A stretch of DNA of 36,945 bases from Halobacteriales archaeon SW_10_66_29 (GCA_003022845.1 PXSF01000085.1:1345-38289); one strand, 5' to 3'; shown: positions 18,179 through 27,077, counted from the first letter of the stretch. The notes: a model not told the origin generated them from the sequence alone. A program made the numbers and translations.

Positions 18179-19780
18179 ATGCTACATTCAGCGAAGTACC
18201 TCATTCACGCGGAGATCCGCACGAGCGGGGTGGTCGAGCGGAGTGACGTCGTCGGCGCCATTTTCGGGCAGACCGAGGGGCTGCTCGGCGACGAACTCGA
18301 TCTGCGCGACCTGCAGGAAGCCTCGAAGATCGGCCGGATAGACGTCGACATCGAGTCGGAGGACGGCCGCTCGTTCGGGACGATCACCATCGGGAGCGGC
18401 CTCGACCGGGTCCAGACGGCGGTCCTGGCTGCCGCCCTCGAAACGATCGAACGCGTCGGCCCGTGCCGTTCGGACTGCACAGTGACGGCGATCGAGGACG
18501 CACGCGCGGCGAAGCGTCGCGAACTCGTCGACAGGGCGACGGACCTGCTGACCGACCTCGAGGACTCGACGATGACCAGCGAGAACCTCGTCGAGGCGGT
18601 GCGCCAGCAGTCCCGCGTCGAGAACATCACCGAGTTCGAAGGCGTGCCCGCCGGCCCGCGGGTGGCCGACAGCGACGCCATCATCGTCGTCGAGGGCCGC
18701 GCGGACGTCCGCCGGCTGCTGCGCTTCGGCGTCAAAAACGCCGTCGCGGTCGAGGGGACGGACATCCCGGACGCGGTGGCACGATTCACCACGGAGCGCA
18801 CGACGACGGTGCTGCTCGACGGCGACCGGGGCGGCGACCTCATCCTCGAGGAACTCACCCAGGTCGGGAGCGTCGACTACGTCGCGTTCGCGCCCGCCGG
18901 CAAATGCGTGGAGGACCTGGACCGGTCGGCGATCATGTCCGCGCTCCGGAAGAAAGTGCCCTACGAGCAGGCGTTGGATGCAGACTCGCCGCGGGAGGCG
19001 TTCGCCCCGTCGAGCGATGCCGCCACCCGCCGGCAGGTCGAGGACGTCGTCGAGGGGGCTACCGATCCGACGCCGACGGGGTCCGGGCCGGTATCAGACC
19101 AGTCCGGGGTTGCCGGTGACAGCGAGCCGACTGACGACCTCGCGTCGGACGGCGAGGCGGCGTCCGGGCCCGGGGGAGTGGATCGCACTCACGCGGACGA
19201 TGGCGCTCCCGAGCCCGAACACCCTGTCGACCGCCCGGTCGACGAGCAGGAAGACGACTCCGCGGCCGGTGGGCCGCGGACCGCAGACGGTGGTGCCACA
19301 GCGGCCGACCCGACGACCGAGGAGCCGGCGAGTCCCGGAGAGCCCACGGCTGGGGACTCCGTGGACGCCGAGACGGACGGTGCGGCTCCGTCGGCGGCTA
19401 CCGGGACAGGTGAGACTCCCCCGGAGGCCGCGGAGCGAGGTGAGTCTTCGGAGTCCGACGGCGAGGCTGGCGGCCAGCCCACGACGTTGCAGGCTCACGT
19501 CGAGGCAGTCATCGGCGCGGGGAGCGGTCAGGCGAGGCTGCTCTCGGAGTCCTTCGAGGCGATCGAGGAGTGCGACGCCGAAGACGCCTTCGACGCGGTG
19601 GCGGACGCCGAGACGGTCCCGCACGTGCTCGTGATCGACGGGACTGTGACCCAGCGCCTCCTCGACGTGGCCGCCCAGCGCGGCGTCGGGCAGATCGTCG
19701 GCACCGAGGCAGGCGAGTTCGTCAAACAGCCGACCTCGGTCCGGGTGCTGACCGGCGAGGATCTCACGCTCCCGACGTAG
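18179..19780 (+). CDS. dnaG: Archaeal DnaG-type primase with Toprim domain
   Basis: Toprim VADSDAIIVVEGRADVRRLLRFGVKNAVAVEGTDIP, VLLDGDRGGDLILEEL; archaeal DnaG N-terminus LHSAKYLIHAEIRTSGVVERSDVVGAIFGQTEGLLG. Confidence 0.96.
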   Translation: MLHSAKYLIHAEIRTSGVVERSDVVGAIFGQTEGLLGDELDLRDLQEASKIGRIDVDIESEDGRSFGTITIGSGLDRVQTAVLAAALETIERVGPCRSDCTVTAIEDARAAKRRELVDRATDLLTDLEDSTMTSENLVEAVRQQSRVENITEFEGVPAGPRVADSDAIIVVEGRADVRRLLRFGVKNAVAVEGTDIPDAVARFTTERTTTVLLDGDRGGDLILEELTQVGSVDYVAFAPAGKCVEDLDRSAIMSALRKKVPYEQALDADSPREAFAPSSDAATRRQVEDVVEGATDPTPTGSGPVSDQSGVAGDSEPTDDLASDGEAASGPGGVDRTHADDGAPEPEHPVDRPVDEQEDDSAAGGPRTADGGATAADPTTEEPASPGEPTAGDSVDAETDGAAPSAATGTGETPPEAAERGESSESDGEAGGQPTTLQAHVEAVIGAGSGQARLLSESFEAIEECDAEDAFDAVADAETVPHVLVIDGTVTQRLLDVAAQRGVGQIVGTEAGEFVKQPTSVRVLTGEDLTLPT

Positions 19781-19816
19781 CTGTCAGCGAGTTCGAGGTG
19801 GCCGGCAGGCTCCTCC

Positions 19817-20257
19817 TCACCCGTCGTTCCCGGCGCCATCCAGCGGACGGCGCAGGATGACCCCGTCGCCGGCCTCGAAGTGATCCGCGACGTGCTCGAC
19901 CGGTTCGAAGCCGTGGCGCCCGTAGAACGCCCGGGCACGGTCGTCGACTACCCTGACGGTGACACGCAGTTCCTCGTGGTCGCCGAACTCCTCGACGATG
20001 GCATCGAGTAACAGGGAGCCGAGCCCTTCGCCCTGCCTGTCGGGGTGGATCGCCACCTCGGGCAGGTAGACGACCGAGTCGCCGTCGGCGATCGCGGCCG
20101 CGTACCCCACTGGTTCGCCGTCCTCGACGACGTACAGCGGTGGCGGCCCCTCCAGCGCCGTCTCCAGCAGCGCCGGCCAGGGCTCGGCGATCGCCGCCCG
20201 CTGGATCGCAAGCACCGCGCCACGGTCGGCCGGTGCTGCGGGGCGGACGTGGGGCAT
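19817..20257 (-). CDS. GNAT family N-acetyltransferase
   Basis: VVYLPEVAIHPDRQGEGLGSLLLDAIVEE (motif A) and ARAFYGRHGFEPVE (motif B). Confidence 0.92.
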   Translation of the reverse strand: MPHVRPAAPADRGAVLAIQRAAIAEPWPALLETALEGPPPLYVVEDGEPVGYAAAIADGDSVVYLPEVAIHPDRQGEGLGSLLLDAIVEEFGDHEELRVTVRVVDDRARAFYGRHGFEPVEHVADHFEAGDGVILRRPLDGAGNDG

Positions 20258-20262
20258 GGGAG

Positions 20263-21618
20263 CTAGATCGAGAGGCCGACGGCAGTTGCGAGGGTGATAC
20301 CCATCACCGCCGCGGCAAGCGTCGCGAGGAAGTTCACGCCCTGGTTGCCGGTGACCCGTCCCTCGATCGTCGCGCCAAGCAGGCTGTCGACGGTCATGCC
20401 GACGGCGCTGGCCGCGACGACGCAGACAGCCCCCAGGGTGCCGACGGCATCGAACCCGACGAACGCGATGCCGGCGACCGTCAGCGCGCCCGCGAAGCCG
20501 GCGAGTTCCCCCTGCCAGGTGACGGCGCCGTCGGTCCCGGGATCGACCACCTCGAACGTCGTGATCAGCCGCGGGTTGTCGTAGAGGCCGCCGATCTCGC
20601 TGGACAGGGTGTCGGCCAGCGCGGCGCCGACGGCGCCCGCGAACGCGTAGAAGAACAGCGCTTCCGAGAGGCCGAGTCCGGAGACGAACTCGTGGGAGCT
20701 CGCGGCGGCGCCCAGCACCGCTACCAGCGCTACGAGGGAGTTCGCGAGGACGTTCCCGGTGCCGCGGGCACCCTCGTTCTCCTCGGCGATCCCCCGCTCG
20801 CGTTTGATCTCGTACCGGTACTTCGAGGAGAGGCCGCCGATGCCGAAGAAGGCGACGAGCATGAGAAACCAGCCGTAGTCGCCCAGGACAATAGTCAGCA
20901 GGCTCAGCAGGACGCCGGTCAGCATCCCCGCCAGCGAGGCGGTTTCCAGCGCGTAGGAGGCGTACCCGAGCAGCACGGTGACCGCCAGCGCGACGCCGAT
21001 GCGCGTCGCGGTGATCTCGACGGGGATGGCCGCAAACAGCCAGAGAACGAGGCCGACGCAGAGCATCACCAGCGCGTGGTCGCGCTCAAACAGCAGTTCC
21101 CGGAGCAGCGCGGCCAGCAGCCCGCCGCTCGCTGCGAGGAAGACGATCCTGGGCAGCGACACCGACGCCCCGGACAGTTCGACGGTAAACAGCTGTGCCG
21201 CGGTCGCTGCGATCACCCCACCGGCGACGAACCCCGCGGTAACGACGACGGTCCCCATCGAGACGGTCCTGGTGACCTGTCCCGCCAGGTTCCCCAGCGC
21301 GAGCAGGACGATGGTGCCGACGTAGACGTGGGCTGGCATTCCGAAGCCGACAGAGAGGATCGCCATCCCGGCGGCGGCCAGCGAGAAGCCGGCGAGGCTG
21401 TACAGCGTCCCGTCGCGCCGGTCGCCCGGCCGGGCGAACAGGTCGAACAGCGCGTGCTCCTCGTTGACGCTCAGCGCGAACACGGCGACGAGCAGAAACG
21501 GACCGATCGCCGCGACCGTCGCCAGCGCCGGCTCCTCGATCGAGACGACGAGCGGAGCCACCAGGGCTAACGACGCCACCGCAGCGAACGCTCCTGCCCG
21601 TCGGACAGCAGTTGTCAC
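20263..21618 (-). CDS. DUF92 family membrane protein
   Basis: Polytopic protein with ALADTLSSEIGGLYDNPRLITTFEVVDPGTDGAVTWQGELAGFAGAL, characteristic of DUF92; GTG start. Confidence 0.88.
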   Translation of the reverse strand: MTTAVRRAGAFAAVASLALVAPLVVSIEEPALATVAAIGPFLLVAVFALSVNEEHALFDLFARPGDRRDGTLYSLAGFSLAAAGMAILSVGFGMPAHVYVGTIVLLALGNLAGQVTRTVSMGTVVVTAGFVAGGVIAATAAQLFTVELSGASVSLPRIVFLAASGGLLAALLRELLFERDHALVMLCVGLVLWLFAAIPVEITATRIGVALAVTVLLGYASYALETASLAGMLTGVLLSLLTIVLGDYGWFLMLVAFFGIGGLSSKYRYEIKRERGIAEENEGARGTGNVLANSLVALVAVLGAAASSHEFVSGLGLSEALFFYAFAGAVGAALADTLSSEIGGLYDNPRLITTFEVVDPGTDGAVTWQGELAGFAGALTVAGIAFVGFDAVGTLGAVCVVAASAVGMTVDSLLGATIEGRVTGNQGVNFLATLAAAVMGITLATAVGLSI

Positions 21619-21738
21619 TATCGGCGGTATTTCCCCACCGATACTTACAGTTTCCGAACACCGGCTGTGGCTGGGCCGCGGCTGTGGCGCTCTATCCGCA
21701 ACCAGAGTCGTTTAGGGCCGTCGCCGGGAACGCCCGCT

Positions 21739-22371
21739 GTGGGCCTGTACGATCGGTACCTCGCTGCCCGGATCCGCCTCTCGGAGGCCGACCTCCCCGA
21801 AACGGTCGCCGTCGTGATCACGGAGCGTGACCTGCTGGAGTCGGGAGCGTACGGCACGCTGACCGACTTCCTCGGGTGGGCGTTCGGGTTCGGCGCCGAG
21901 CGCGTCGTCGTCTACGTCAGCGTGCTCGACGCGGAGGTAGTCCCGACGCTGCGGCGCGAACTGGAGTCGCTGGACTCCCCGCGGCCGGTCGCGGTGCGGT
22001 CGCCCGAGGACGAGGAGCGTGCGGACGCGCCAGTCCAGATCGGCATCGGCCTCGGCGGCAAACACGAGTTTGCGAACGCCGTCCAGGGGATCGCCGAGGA
22101 CGTCGCCGCGGGCGCGCTCGAACCGGAGATGATCACCGAGGAGGACGTCGAGCAGCGGCTGGTGTTCCCGACGGCGCCGGACCTGGTGATCAAGACCGGC
22201 GCCGAGCGCCTCTCGGATTTCATGATCTGGCAGTCCGTCTACTCCGAACTGCACTTCACCGACGTCAACTGGCGCAACTTCCGCCGCCGGGACTACCTGC
22301 GCGCGTCGTGTTGCTGTCGGGGGAGGCTGGGGCCGGCGCCCGCGAGTTCGTCTACACGGCGGCGACGATGA
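21739..22371 (+). CDS. Degenerate undecaprenyl diphosphate synthase-family protein with aberrant C-terminus
   Basis: Retains PDLVIKTGAERLSDFMIWQSVYSELHFTDVNWRNF; GTG start; the last ~20 aa (SCCCRGRLGPAPASSSTRRRR) are out-of-frame reading of the next gene. Confidence 0.75.
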   Translation: MGLYDRYLAARIRLSEADLPETVAVVITERDLLESGAYGTLTDFLGWAFGFGAERVVVYVSVLDAEVVPTLRRELESLDSPRPVAVRSPEDEERADAPVQIGIGLGGKHEFANAVQGIAEDVAAGALEPEMITEEDVEQRLVFPTAPDLVIKTGAERLSDFMIWQSVYSELHFTDVNWRNFRRRDYLRASCCCRGRLGPAPASSSTRRRR

Positions 22372-23075
22372 ACGGCCTCGCGAAGGACGGCCACGACCTG
22401 TTCGACCTCCACTACGGGGACCTCGCGCGGGACGCAGCGCTGCCCGAGGAGATCCACTACATCTCCTTTACGACCGACGAGGACAACCTGCGGCGGGAGA
22501 TCAAGATGACAATGGACGACGAGATCGTCGAGTCCGGGCTGTCGAACGTCCAGTTCAAGTCGCTCTCGCGGAACTACTTCCACATCAGCCCGGTGCCGCG
22601 CAACTGGTACGCCGAGGAGACGACCGACATCACGAGCCTGCGCAAGCGCCACGAGGATCGCGAGGGGCTGCTGACCGCGCTGGGCGACACGCTCAGCGAG
22701 CGGGCACCGGGGAACCTGGTCGTCGTCGACTCGCTGTCGGACCTCGCGGGCGCCGCCGGCGACACGATCCCCTGGGCGGACGTCAACTACCTCGTCAAGG
22801 GGATCGTGAAGGCCGCCCACAAGTGGGACGGGCTGATCCTGATCCCGGTCAACCACGAGACGCTGTCGGGAACGCAGCTCGGTCAGTTGATCGACAGCTG
22901 TAGCGGGACGCTCCGGTTCGAGTGGGAAACCGGCGGCAGCACCCGCGCCCGCACGCTCGTGGTCAAGAACTTCAGCGGCGTCCTCTCGACGATCGAATCG
23001 GAGAACATCGTGAAGTTCGAGACCGATCTCGGCGACGCCGGGTTCGACATCAGCGACGTGCGCAAGATCCGCTGA
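22308..23075 (+). CDS. Haloarchaeal HTR-like / RecA-superfamily ATPase, apparently N-terminally truncated
   Basis: VVLLSGEAGAGAREFVYTAATMNGLAKDG (Walker A-like) and GNLVVVDSLSDLAG (Walker B-like); the reading frame begins abruptly just before Walker A. Confidence 0.75.
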   Translation: MLLSGEAGAGAREFVYTAATMNGLAKDGHDLFDLHYGDLARDAALPEEIHYISFTTDEDNLRREIKMTMDDEIVESGLSNVQFKSLSRNYFHISPVPRNWYAEETTDITSLRKRHEDREGLLTALGDTLSERAPGNLVVVDSLSDLAGAAGDTIPWADVNYLVKGIVKAAHKWDGLILIPVNHETLSGTQLGQLIDSCSGTLRFEWETGGSTRARTLVVKNFSGVLSTIESENIVKFETDLGDAGFDISDVRKIR

Positions 23076-23137
23076 GCCCTATCGCAGACTGAAATAGACG
23101 GCAAACGCTTAACTAGCCAGTCACTCAAACACCGGTA

Positions 23138-24082
23138 ATGGCGAGTGAGTCGACCGAGGGGGGAACCGTGTCCGTCGATCTCCCGTCGGAGTTGCGCGAC
23201 TGGCTCGACGAACAGGCCGCCGAACTCGGCGTGGACCGCGACCAGCTCCTCGTTCAGGTAATTGGCGCGTACCGCACGACGGCCGAGTTCGACGACCACC
23301 TCGACGACGCGATCGACGAACAGGTCGCCGACGCGATCGACGAACAGGTCGCCGACGCGGTCCACGATACCCTCCCGGACGCGATCGACGACCACCTGGA
23401 CGACGCCCTCGCCGAACACCCGGACGACGGGACGATCGAGGAGCTCGCGTCGGCGGTCGAGGAGGAGCTCGCGTCGAACCTCGACGAGCAGATCGAGGCG
23501 ACGGTCCAGTCGATCCTCGCGGAGACGCTGGAGGACCAGCTCGCCTCGGGCGTCGAGGAGGAGTTCCAGGCCAAACTCGAAGACGTCCGCGAGCGGGTCA
23601 TCCAGGTCAAAAAGGAGACCGACGCGAAAGCCCCAGCGGACCACACGCACGAGGCGCTGGAGGGGGTCGCGGACCTCGAACAGCAGGTCGCGACCCTGGA
23701 GACGGAGCTGTCGGAGCTCCGGTCGGAGGTGGACGCGCTGGTGCCCGAACACGACGAGCAGATCGATGGGCTGGACGCCCGCCTGGGGGAGCTGGAAGAC
23801 CGGCTCCAGACCGTCGCGTGGGTCGTCAGCGACCTCCGGGAGGCCCACGAGTCCGGGAACGGCCTGGAGGCGGTCGAACGGATCAAACGCGCCGCCGCGA
23901 AGGCCGACATCGACCGCGCGAAATGCGAGAACTGCGGGAACGGGGTGACGCTGTCGCTGCTCACCGATCCGGCCTGTCCGCACTGCGACGCGACGGTGAC
24001 CAACGTCGAGGCCGACCCGGGGTGGTTCCGGAAACCGAAGCTCCGGGTCGCCTCCCAGCTCGAATCGGGTGAGCCCGAGTGA
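23138..24082 (+). CDS. RHH-like N-terminus, long coiled coil, C-terminal zinc ribbon protein
   Basis: TVSVDLPSELRDWLDEQAAELGVDRDQLLVQVIGAYR; heptad-rich middle; CENCGNGVTLSLLTDPACPHCDATV. Confidence 0.75.
   Translation: MASESTEGGTVSVDLPSELRDWLDEQAAELGVDRDQLLVQVIGAYRTTAEFDDHLDDAIDEQVADAIDEQVADAVHDTLPDAIDDHLDDALAEHPDDGTIEELASAVEEELASNLDEQIEATVQSILAETLEDQLASGVEEEFQAKLEDVRERVIQVKKETDAKAPADHTHEALEGVADLEQQVATLETELSELRSEVDALVPEHDEQIDGLDARLGELEDRLQTVAWVVSDLREAHESGNGLEAVERIKRAAAKADIDRAKCENCGNGVTLSLLTDPACPHCDATVTNVEADPGWFRKPKLRVASQLESGEPE
23306..23353 (+). repeat. Two perfect 24-bp tandem repeats inside the coiled-coil gene
   Basis: gacgcgatcgacgaacaggtcgcc repeated exactly (DAIDEQVA x2). Confidence 0.85.
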
Positions 24083-24780
24083 GCGAGGACGACCCGTTCG
24101 AGGACCTGGACGAGGCCGTCGAGGACCGCGAGGGCGACCCGTTCGACAGCCTCGGGCATCCGGACGACGGGCCGGAGGGCGAGGAATCGGGCGATGACGA
24201 GGGCGATGACGAGGGCGATGACGAGACCGGTGGTGCAGCCGGGGAACGCGGCTCGAACGCCGGTGAAGCTGCCGGCGATGACGCGGAGTCCCGGTCACCG
24301 TGGGGTGAACCCCTGGAGCCGGACACCCCGGACGAGGTGAGGGAAAGCCGGTCGGGGAGCGCCTCGCGACCGGACGGCGAGGGTGAACAGCCCGCGATCG
24401 GAGAGGAGCCAGTAGTCGACGAGCACGCCGACGGCATCCGGGAGGAGCCGACAATCGACACCGGGCAGCACCGGGAGGGGGATCCCTTCGAGTCGATGGG
24501 CGACGCCTTCACCGAGATGGACATCGAGGGCGTCGACGCCGACGATGTCTGGCAGCGGCTCACCAGCGCCGAGGCCCGCGGTTCGGTCACCACGGAAGCG
24601 GAGCGCGCGTACGCCGAGGTGTCGAAACACAGCTACTGCGAGCAGTGCGAGTACTTCTCGGAGCCGCCGGAGATCGACTGCTCGCACGAGGGGACCGAGA
24701 TCGTCGAGTTTCTGGACGTGGACACCGTGCGCGTCGTCGACTGTCCCATCGTCGCCGAACGGAATGACCTCGAAGACTGA
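24079..24780 (+). CDS. Acidic protein with C-terminal CxxC...C...C putative metal-binding domain
   Basis: GTG overlaps the upstream stop (GTGA); acidic low-complexity N-terminus; C-terminus HSYCEQCEYFSEPPEIDCSHEGTEIVEFLDVDTVRVVDCPIV. Confidence 0.7.
   Translation: MSEDDPFEDLDEAVEDREGDPFDSLGHPDDGPEGEESGDDEGDDEGDDETGGAAGERGSNAGEAAGDDAESRSPWGEPLEPDTPDEVRESRSGSASRPDGEGEQPAIGEEPVVDEHADGIREEPTIDTGQHREGDPFESMGDAFTEMDIEGVDADDVWQRLTSAEARGSVTTEAERAYAEVSKHSYCEQCEYFSEPPEIDCSHEGTEIVEFLDVDTVRVVDCPIVAERNDLED
24190..24225 (+). repeat. Three perfect 12-bp tandem repeats
   Basis: ggcgatgacgag x3, encoding GDDE repeats. Confidence 0.85.
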
Positions 24781-25310
24781 CATCCTCCCAGGACTGAAGT
24801 CGTGGGGTTCCCCGCGCTCGGGGTCGGGCCGGCCATCGCACCCGGCAAAACGGTACGTGGGTCCGCCCCAGCCGACGGGGGCAAGCTTCCGCCGCGTGGG
24901 CGTACTCCGGTTCGTGCTCGGTACTTCGGCCCTTCGCAGGGTGTGGCGTGTTGCGTGCCCCGACAGGGACACGGTATCCGCTCGCACAGCGCCCGATACC
25001 GCATCGGGCGACCGTCCACGGTTTGAGCGTGGATGGACACGGGCCGTGCCATCGGCCTGCCTGTTCTTTCTGCCACGGTGAACAGGCTCGCACGCCGACG
25101 GGGTTGGATTAGTCGTGCCGTCACCCCATCCCGTGTTGCAGGGGCAGGGGTACTGTGAGCGCCGGATGGCGCGTGTCGGCGGGAAGGACCCCACTGTTTC
25201 CGGATTGGTTTCAGCGATTGAGTTACCCAACGTTCGACCCCGAACGGCCTAAATCCTGCGGTTGCGCCACCAAGCGCACGCGATTCACCCCACCACTGAA
25301 GGGGGTGGGC
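24781..25310. mobile_element. Non-autonomous IS200/IS605-like MITE (PATE-like)
   Basis: No convincing CDS. Left palindrome CCCAGGAC-TGAA-GTCGTGGG (24787-24806) in the CATCCTCCC...GGGGTTCC context seen at haloarchaeal tnpB-element ends; right palindrome CCCACCAC-TGAA-GGGGGTGGG (25289-25309). Confidence 0.5.
24954..25087. ncRNA. Candidate structured RNA: run of tandem hairpins inside the MITE
   Basis: Hairpins at 24954-24973, 24990-25010 (8 bp perfect CGCCCGAT/ATCGGGCG), 25015-25033 (TCCACG/CGTGGA), 25038-25048 and 25059-25087 (8 bp perfect GCCTGTTC/GAACAGGC). Confidence 0.35.
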
Positions 25311-25397
25311 TCTCTCGCTGCTCTCCCTGTATCGCCCCGCCGCGGCATTGCGCCCCCAGCCCCGGGCTTTTTGACTGATCCACCGGTACCGGCGAGC

Positions 25398-26459
25398 ATG
25401 TCCGAGGACTACTTCGAGCGGCTGGTCGACGAGGACGCGCTGGCCGATTTTCTCACCGACCGGCTCAGTCCTGCGGAGCGCTACAACGTCTGCCGGCACG
25501 AGCAGGGCCACTCGAACGAGACGCTGTTCGTCACCTGGGGCGACCGCGAACTCGTCGTCAGGCGGCCGCCGCCGGGCGAGACGGCCGAGACTGCACACGA
25601 CGTCCTCAGGGAGTACCGCGTGATCGACGCGCTGCAGGACACCGACGTTCCGGTCCCGCCGACGGTCACCGCGTGCGACGACCACTCGGTCATCGGCAGC
25701 GACTTCTACGTCATGGACCGCGTCGAGGGCACGGTTTTCCGCGACGAGGAGTCCGCGGCGTTCGCTACAGCCGACGCCCGCGAACGGATCGGGACCGAAC
25801 TCGTCGACACGCTCGCGGCGATCCACGACCTCGACCCGCAAGCGGTGGGGCTCGGCGACTTCGGCCGGCCCGCCGGCTACACCGAACGGCAGGTCGAACG
25901 CTGGGGCAAACAGCTCGCCTGGGCGTTCGAAGTGACGGCCGAGGAGCGCGAGGTACCCGAACTCGACCGCGTCGGCACCTGGCTCGACGAGCACTGTCCG
26001 GACTCGCATCCGCACGCTATCGCGCACGGCGACTACAAGCTCGACAATGTGATGTTCAGTGGGAACTCACCGGTCGAACTCGTCGCGGTGTTCGACTGGG
26101 AGCTGTGCACGCTCGGCGATCCGCGCGCCGACCTCGGGTGGATGCTCTCCGACTGGCGGGACGAGGGCGACCCGGAGCCGGCGATCGACCACCTCGCGAT
26201 GCGGTTCGTCGAACACCCCGACTACCCGACGCGGCAGGCACTGGTCGACCGCTGGGAGGAACAGACCGGTCTCGCGTTCGAACACGAGCGCTTCTATCGG
26301 GCGCTCGCCGTGTACAAACTCGCCGGCCTCGGCGAGATGTTCTTCCGCCGGTACCTGGAGGGCAACGCCGACGATCCGATGTACCCCGCGATGGAGGACG
26401 CCGTCCCGGCGCTGGCCGACCGCGCGCTCCGCATCATCGAGGGCGACGAACCGCTCTAG
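25398..26459 (+). CDS. APH-like phosphotransferase family protein (ACAD10/11 N-terminal type)
   Basis: EQGHSNETLFVTWGDRELVVRRPP, LREYRVIDALQDTDVPVP, AIAHGDYKLDNVMF, AVFDWELCTLGDPRADLGWML. Confidence 0.92.
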   Translation: MSEDYFERLVDEDALADFLTDRLSPAERYNVCRHEQGHSNETLFVTWGDRELVVRRPPPGETAETAHDVLREYRVIDALQDTDVPVPPTVTACDDHSVIGSDFYVMDRVEGTVFRDEESAAFATADARERIGTELVDTLAAIHDLDPQAVGLGDFGRPAGYTERQVERWGKQLAWAFEVTAEEREVPELDRVGTWLDEHCPDSHPHAIAHGDYKLDNVMFSGNSPVELVAVFDWELCTLGDPRADLGWMLSDWRDEGDPEPAIDHLAMRFVEHPDYPTRQALVDRWEEQTGLAFEHERFYRALAVYKLAGLGEMFFRRYLEGNADDPMYPAMEDAVPALADRALRIIEGDEPL

Positions 26460-27004
26460 TAGAGGCCGTCGTAGGCAGCGTAGTTCCACTCGTCGTCGAG
26501 GATGCCGTACCAGAGGGTGTCCTGATAGCCGCCGTCGATGAAGTGGCCGTCCCGGTGAGTGCCCTCGTGGGTAAACCCGAGCGATTCCAGCAGCGCCCGC
26601 GAGGCGTCGTTGAACTCGAAGACGCTGGCCTCGATGCGGTGGAAGCCGCGCTGGCGGAACCCGAAGTCGACCAGCATGCCGGACGCCGCCGAACCGTACC
26701 CCTGGCCCTGGTGGTCGGGTGCGATCCAGTAGCCCAGTTCGGCCCGCCGGGACTCCTTGATCGTGAGGCTCACCGTCCCGAGCGGCGTCTCGGCGTCCCG
26801 TGTCACCAGCAGTGTGATGTTGCCGTCGCCGCCGACGACCTCCTCGAAGAACTCCCGCTCCTGGGGCTCGTTGATCGGTTCCGCCCGGCCGATGCCGCGC
26901 CAGACCCCGGGGTCGTTCACTGCTTCCTGCAGGAACGGAATGTCCTCCTCTTCGATCGTCCGGAGCGATACCGCCTCGCCGTCCAGAAAGGCTGGGCCTG
27001 GCAT
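26456..27004 (-). CDS. RimJ/RimL-type GNAT N-acetyltransferase
   Basis: GEAVSLRTIEEEDIPFLQEAVND, ELGYWIAPDHQGQGYGSAASGMLVDFGF, NDASRALLESLGFTHEGTHRDGHFIDGGYQDTLWYGIL. Confidence 0.93.
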   Translation of the reverse strand: MPGPAFLDGEAVSLRTIEEEDIPFLQEAVNDPGVWRGIGRAEPINEPQEREFFEEVVGGDGNITLLVTRDAETPLGTVSLTIKESRRAELGYWIAPDHQGQGYGSAASGMLVDFGFRQRGFHRIEASVFEFNDASRALLESLGFTHEGTHRDGHFIDGGYQDTLWYGILDDEWNYAAYDGLY

Positions 27005-27077
27005 ACGACGGGGTTCGGACACGGGGACAAAATACCTGTGTGAGGGATGATAGCAGGCGTCGCCTTCGAGGGAACGA

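Noticed and set aside
20140-21570. 476 aa plus-strand ORF opposite DUF92
   Set aside because: Charged low-complexity shadow of a membrane protein gene.
23306-24225. Repeats considered as CRISPR-like
   Set aside because: Short in-frame coding tandem repeats with no unique spacers.
22883-24454. 523 aa minus-strand ORF
   Set aside because: Shadow ORF across two plus-strand genes, rich in VFVDRVVD-type repeats; no domain motif.
24781-25230. ORFs across the MITE (for example 24545-25081 + and 24295-25230 -)
   Set aside because: No family motif, composition unlike the neighbouring genes, and they cross the element boundary.
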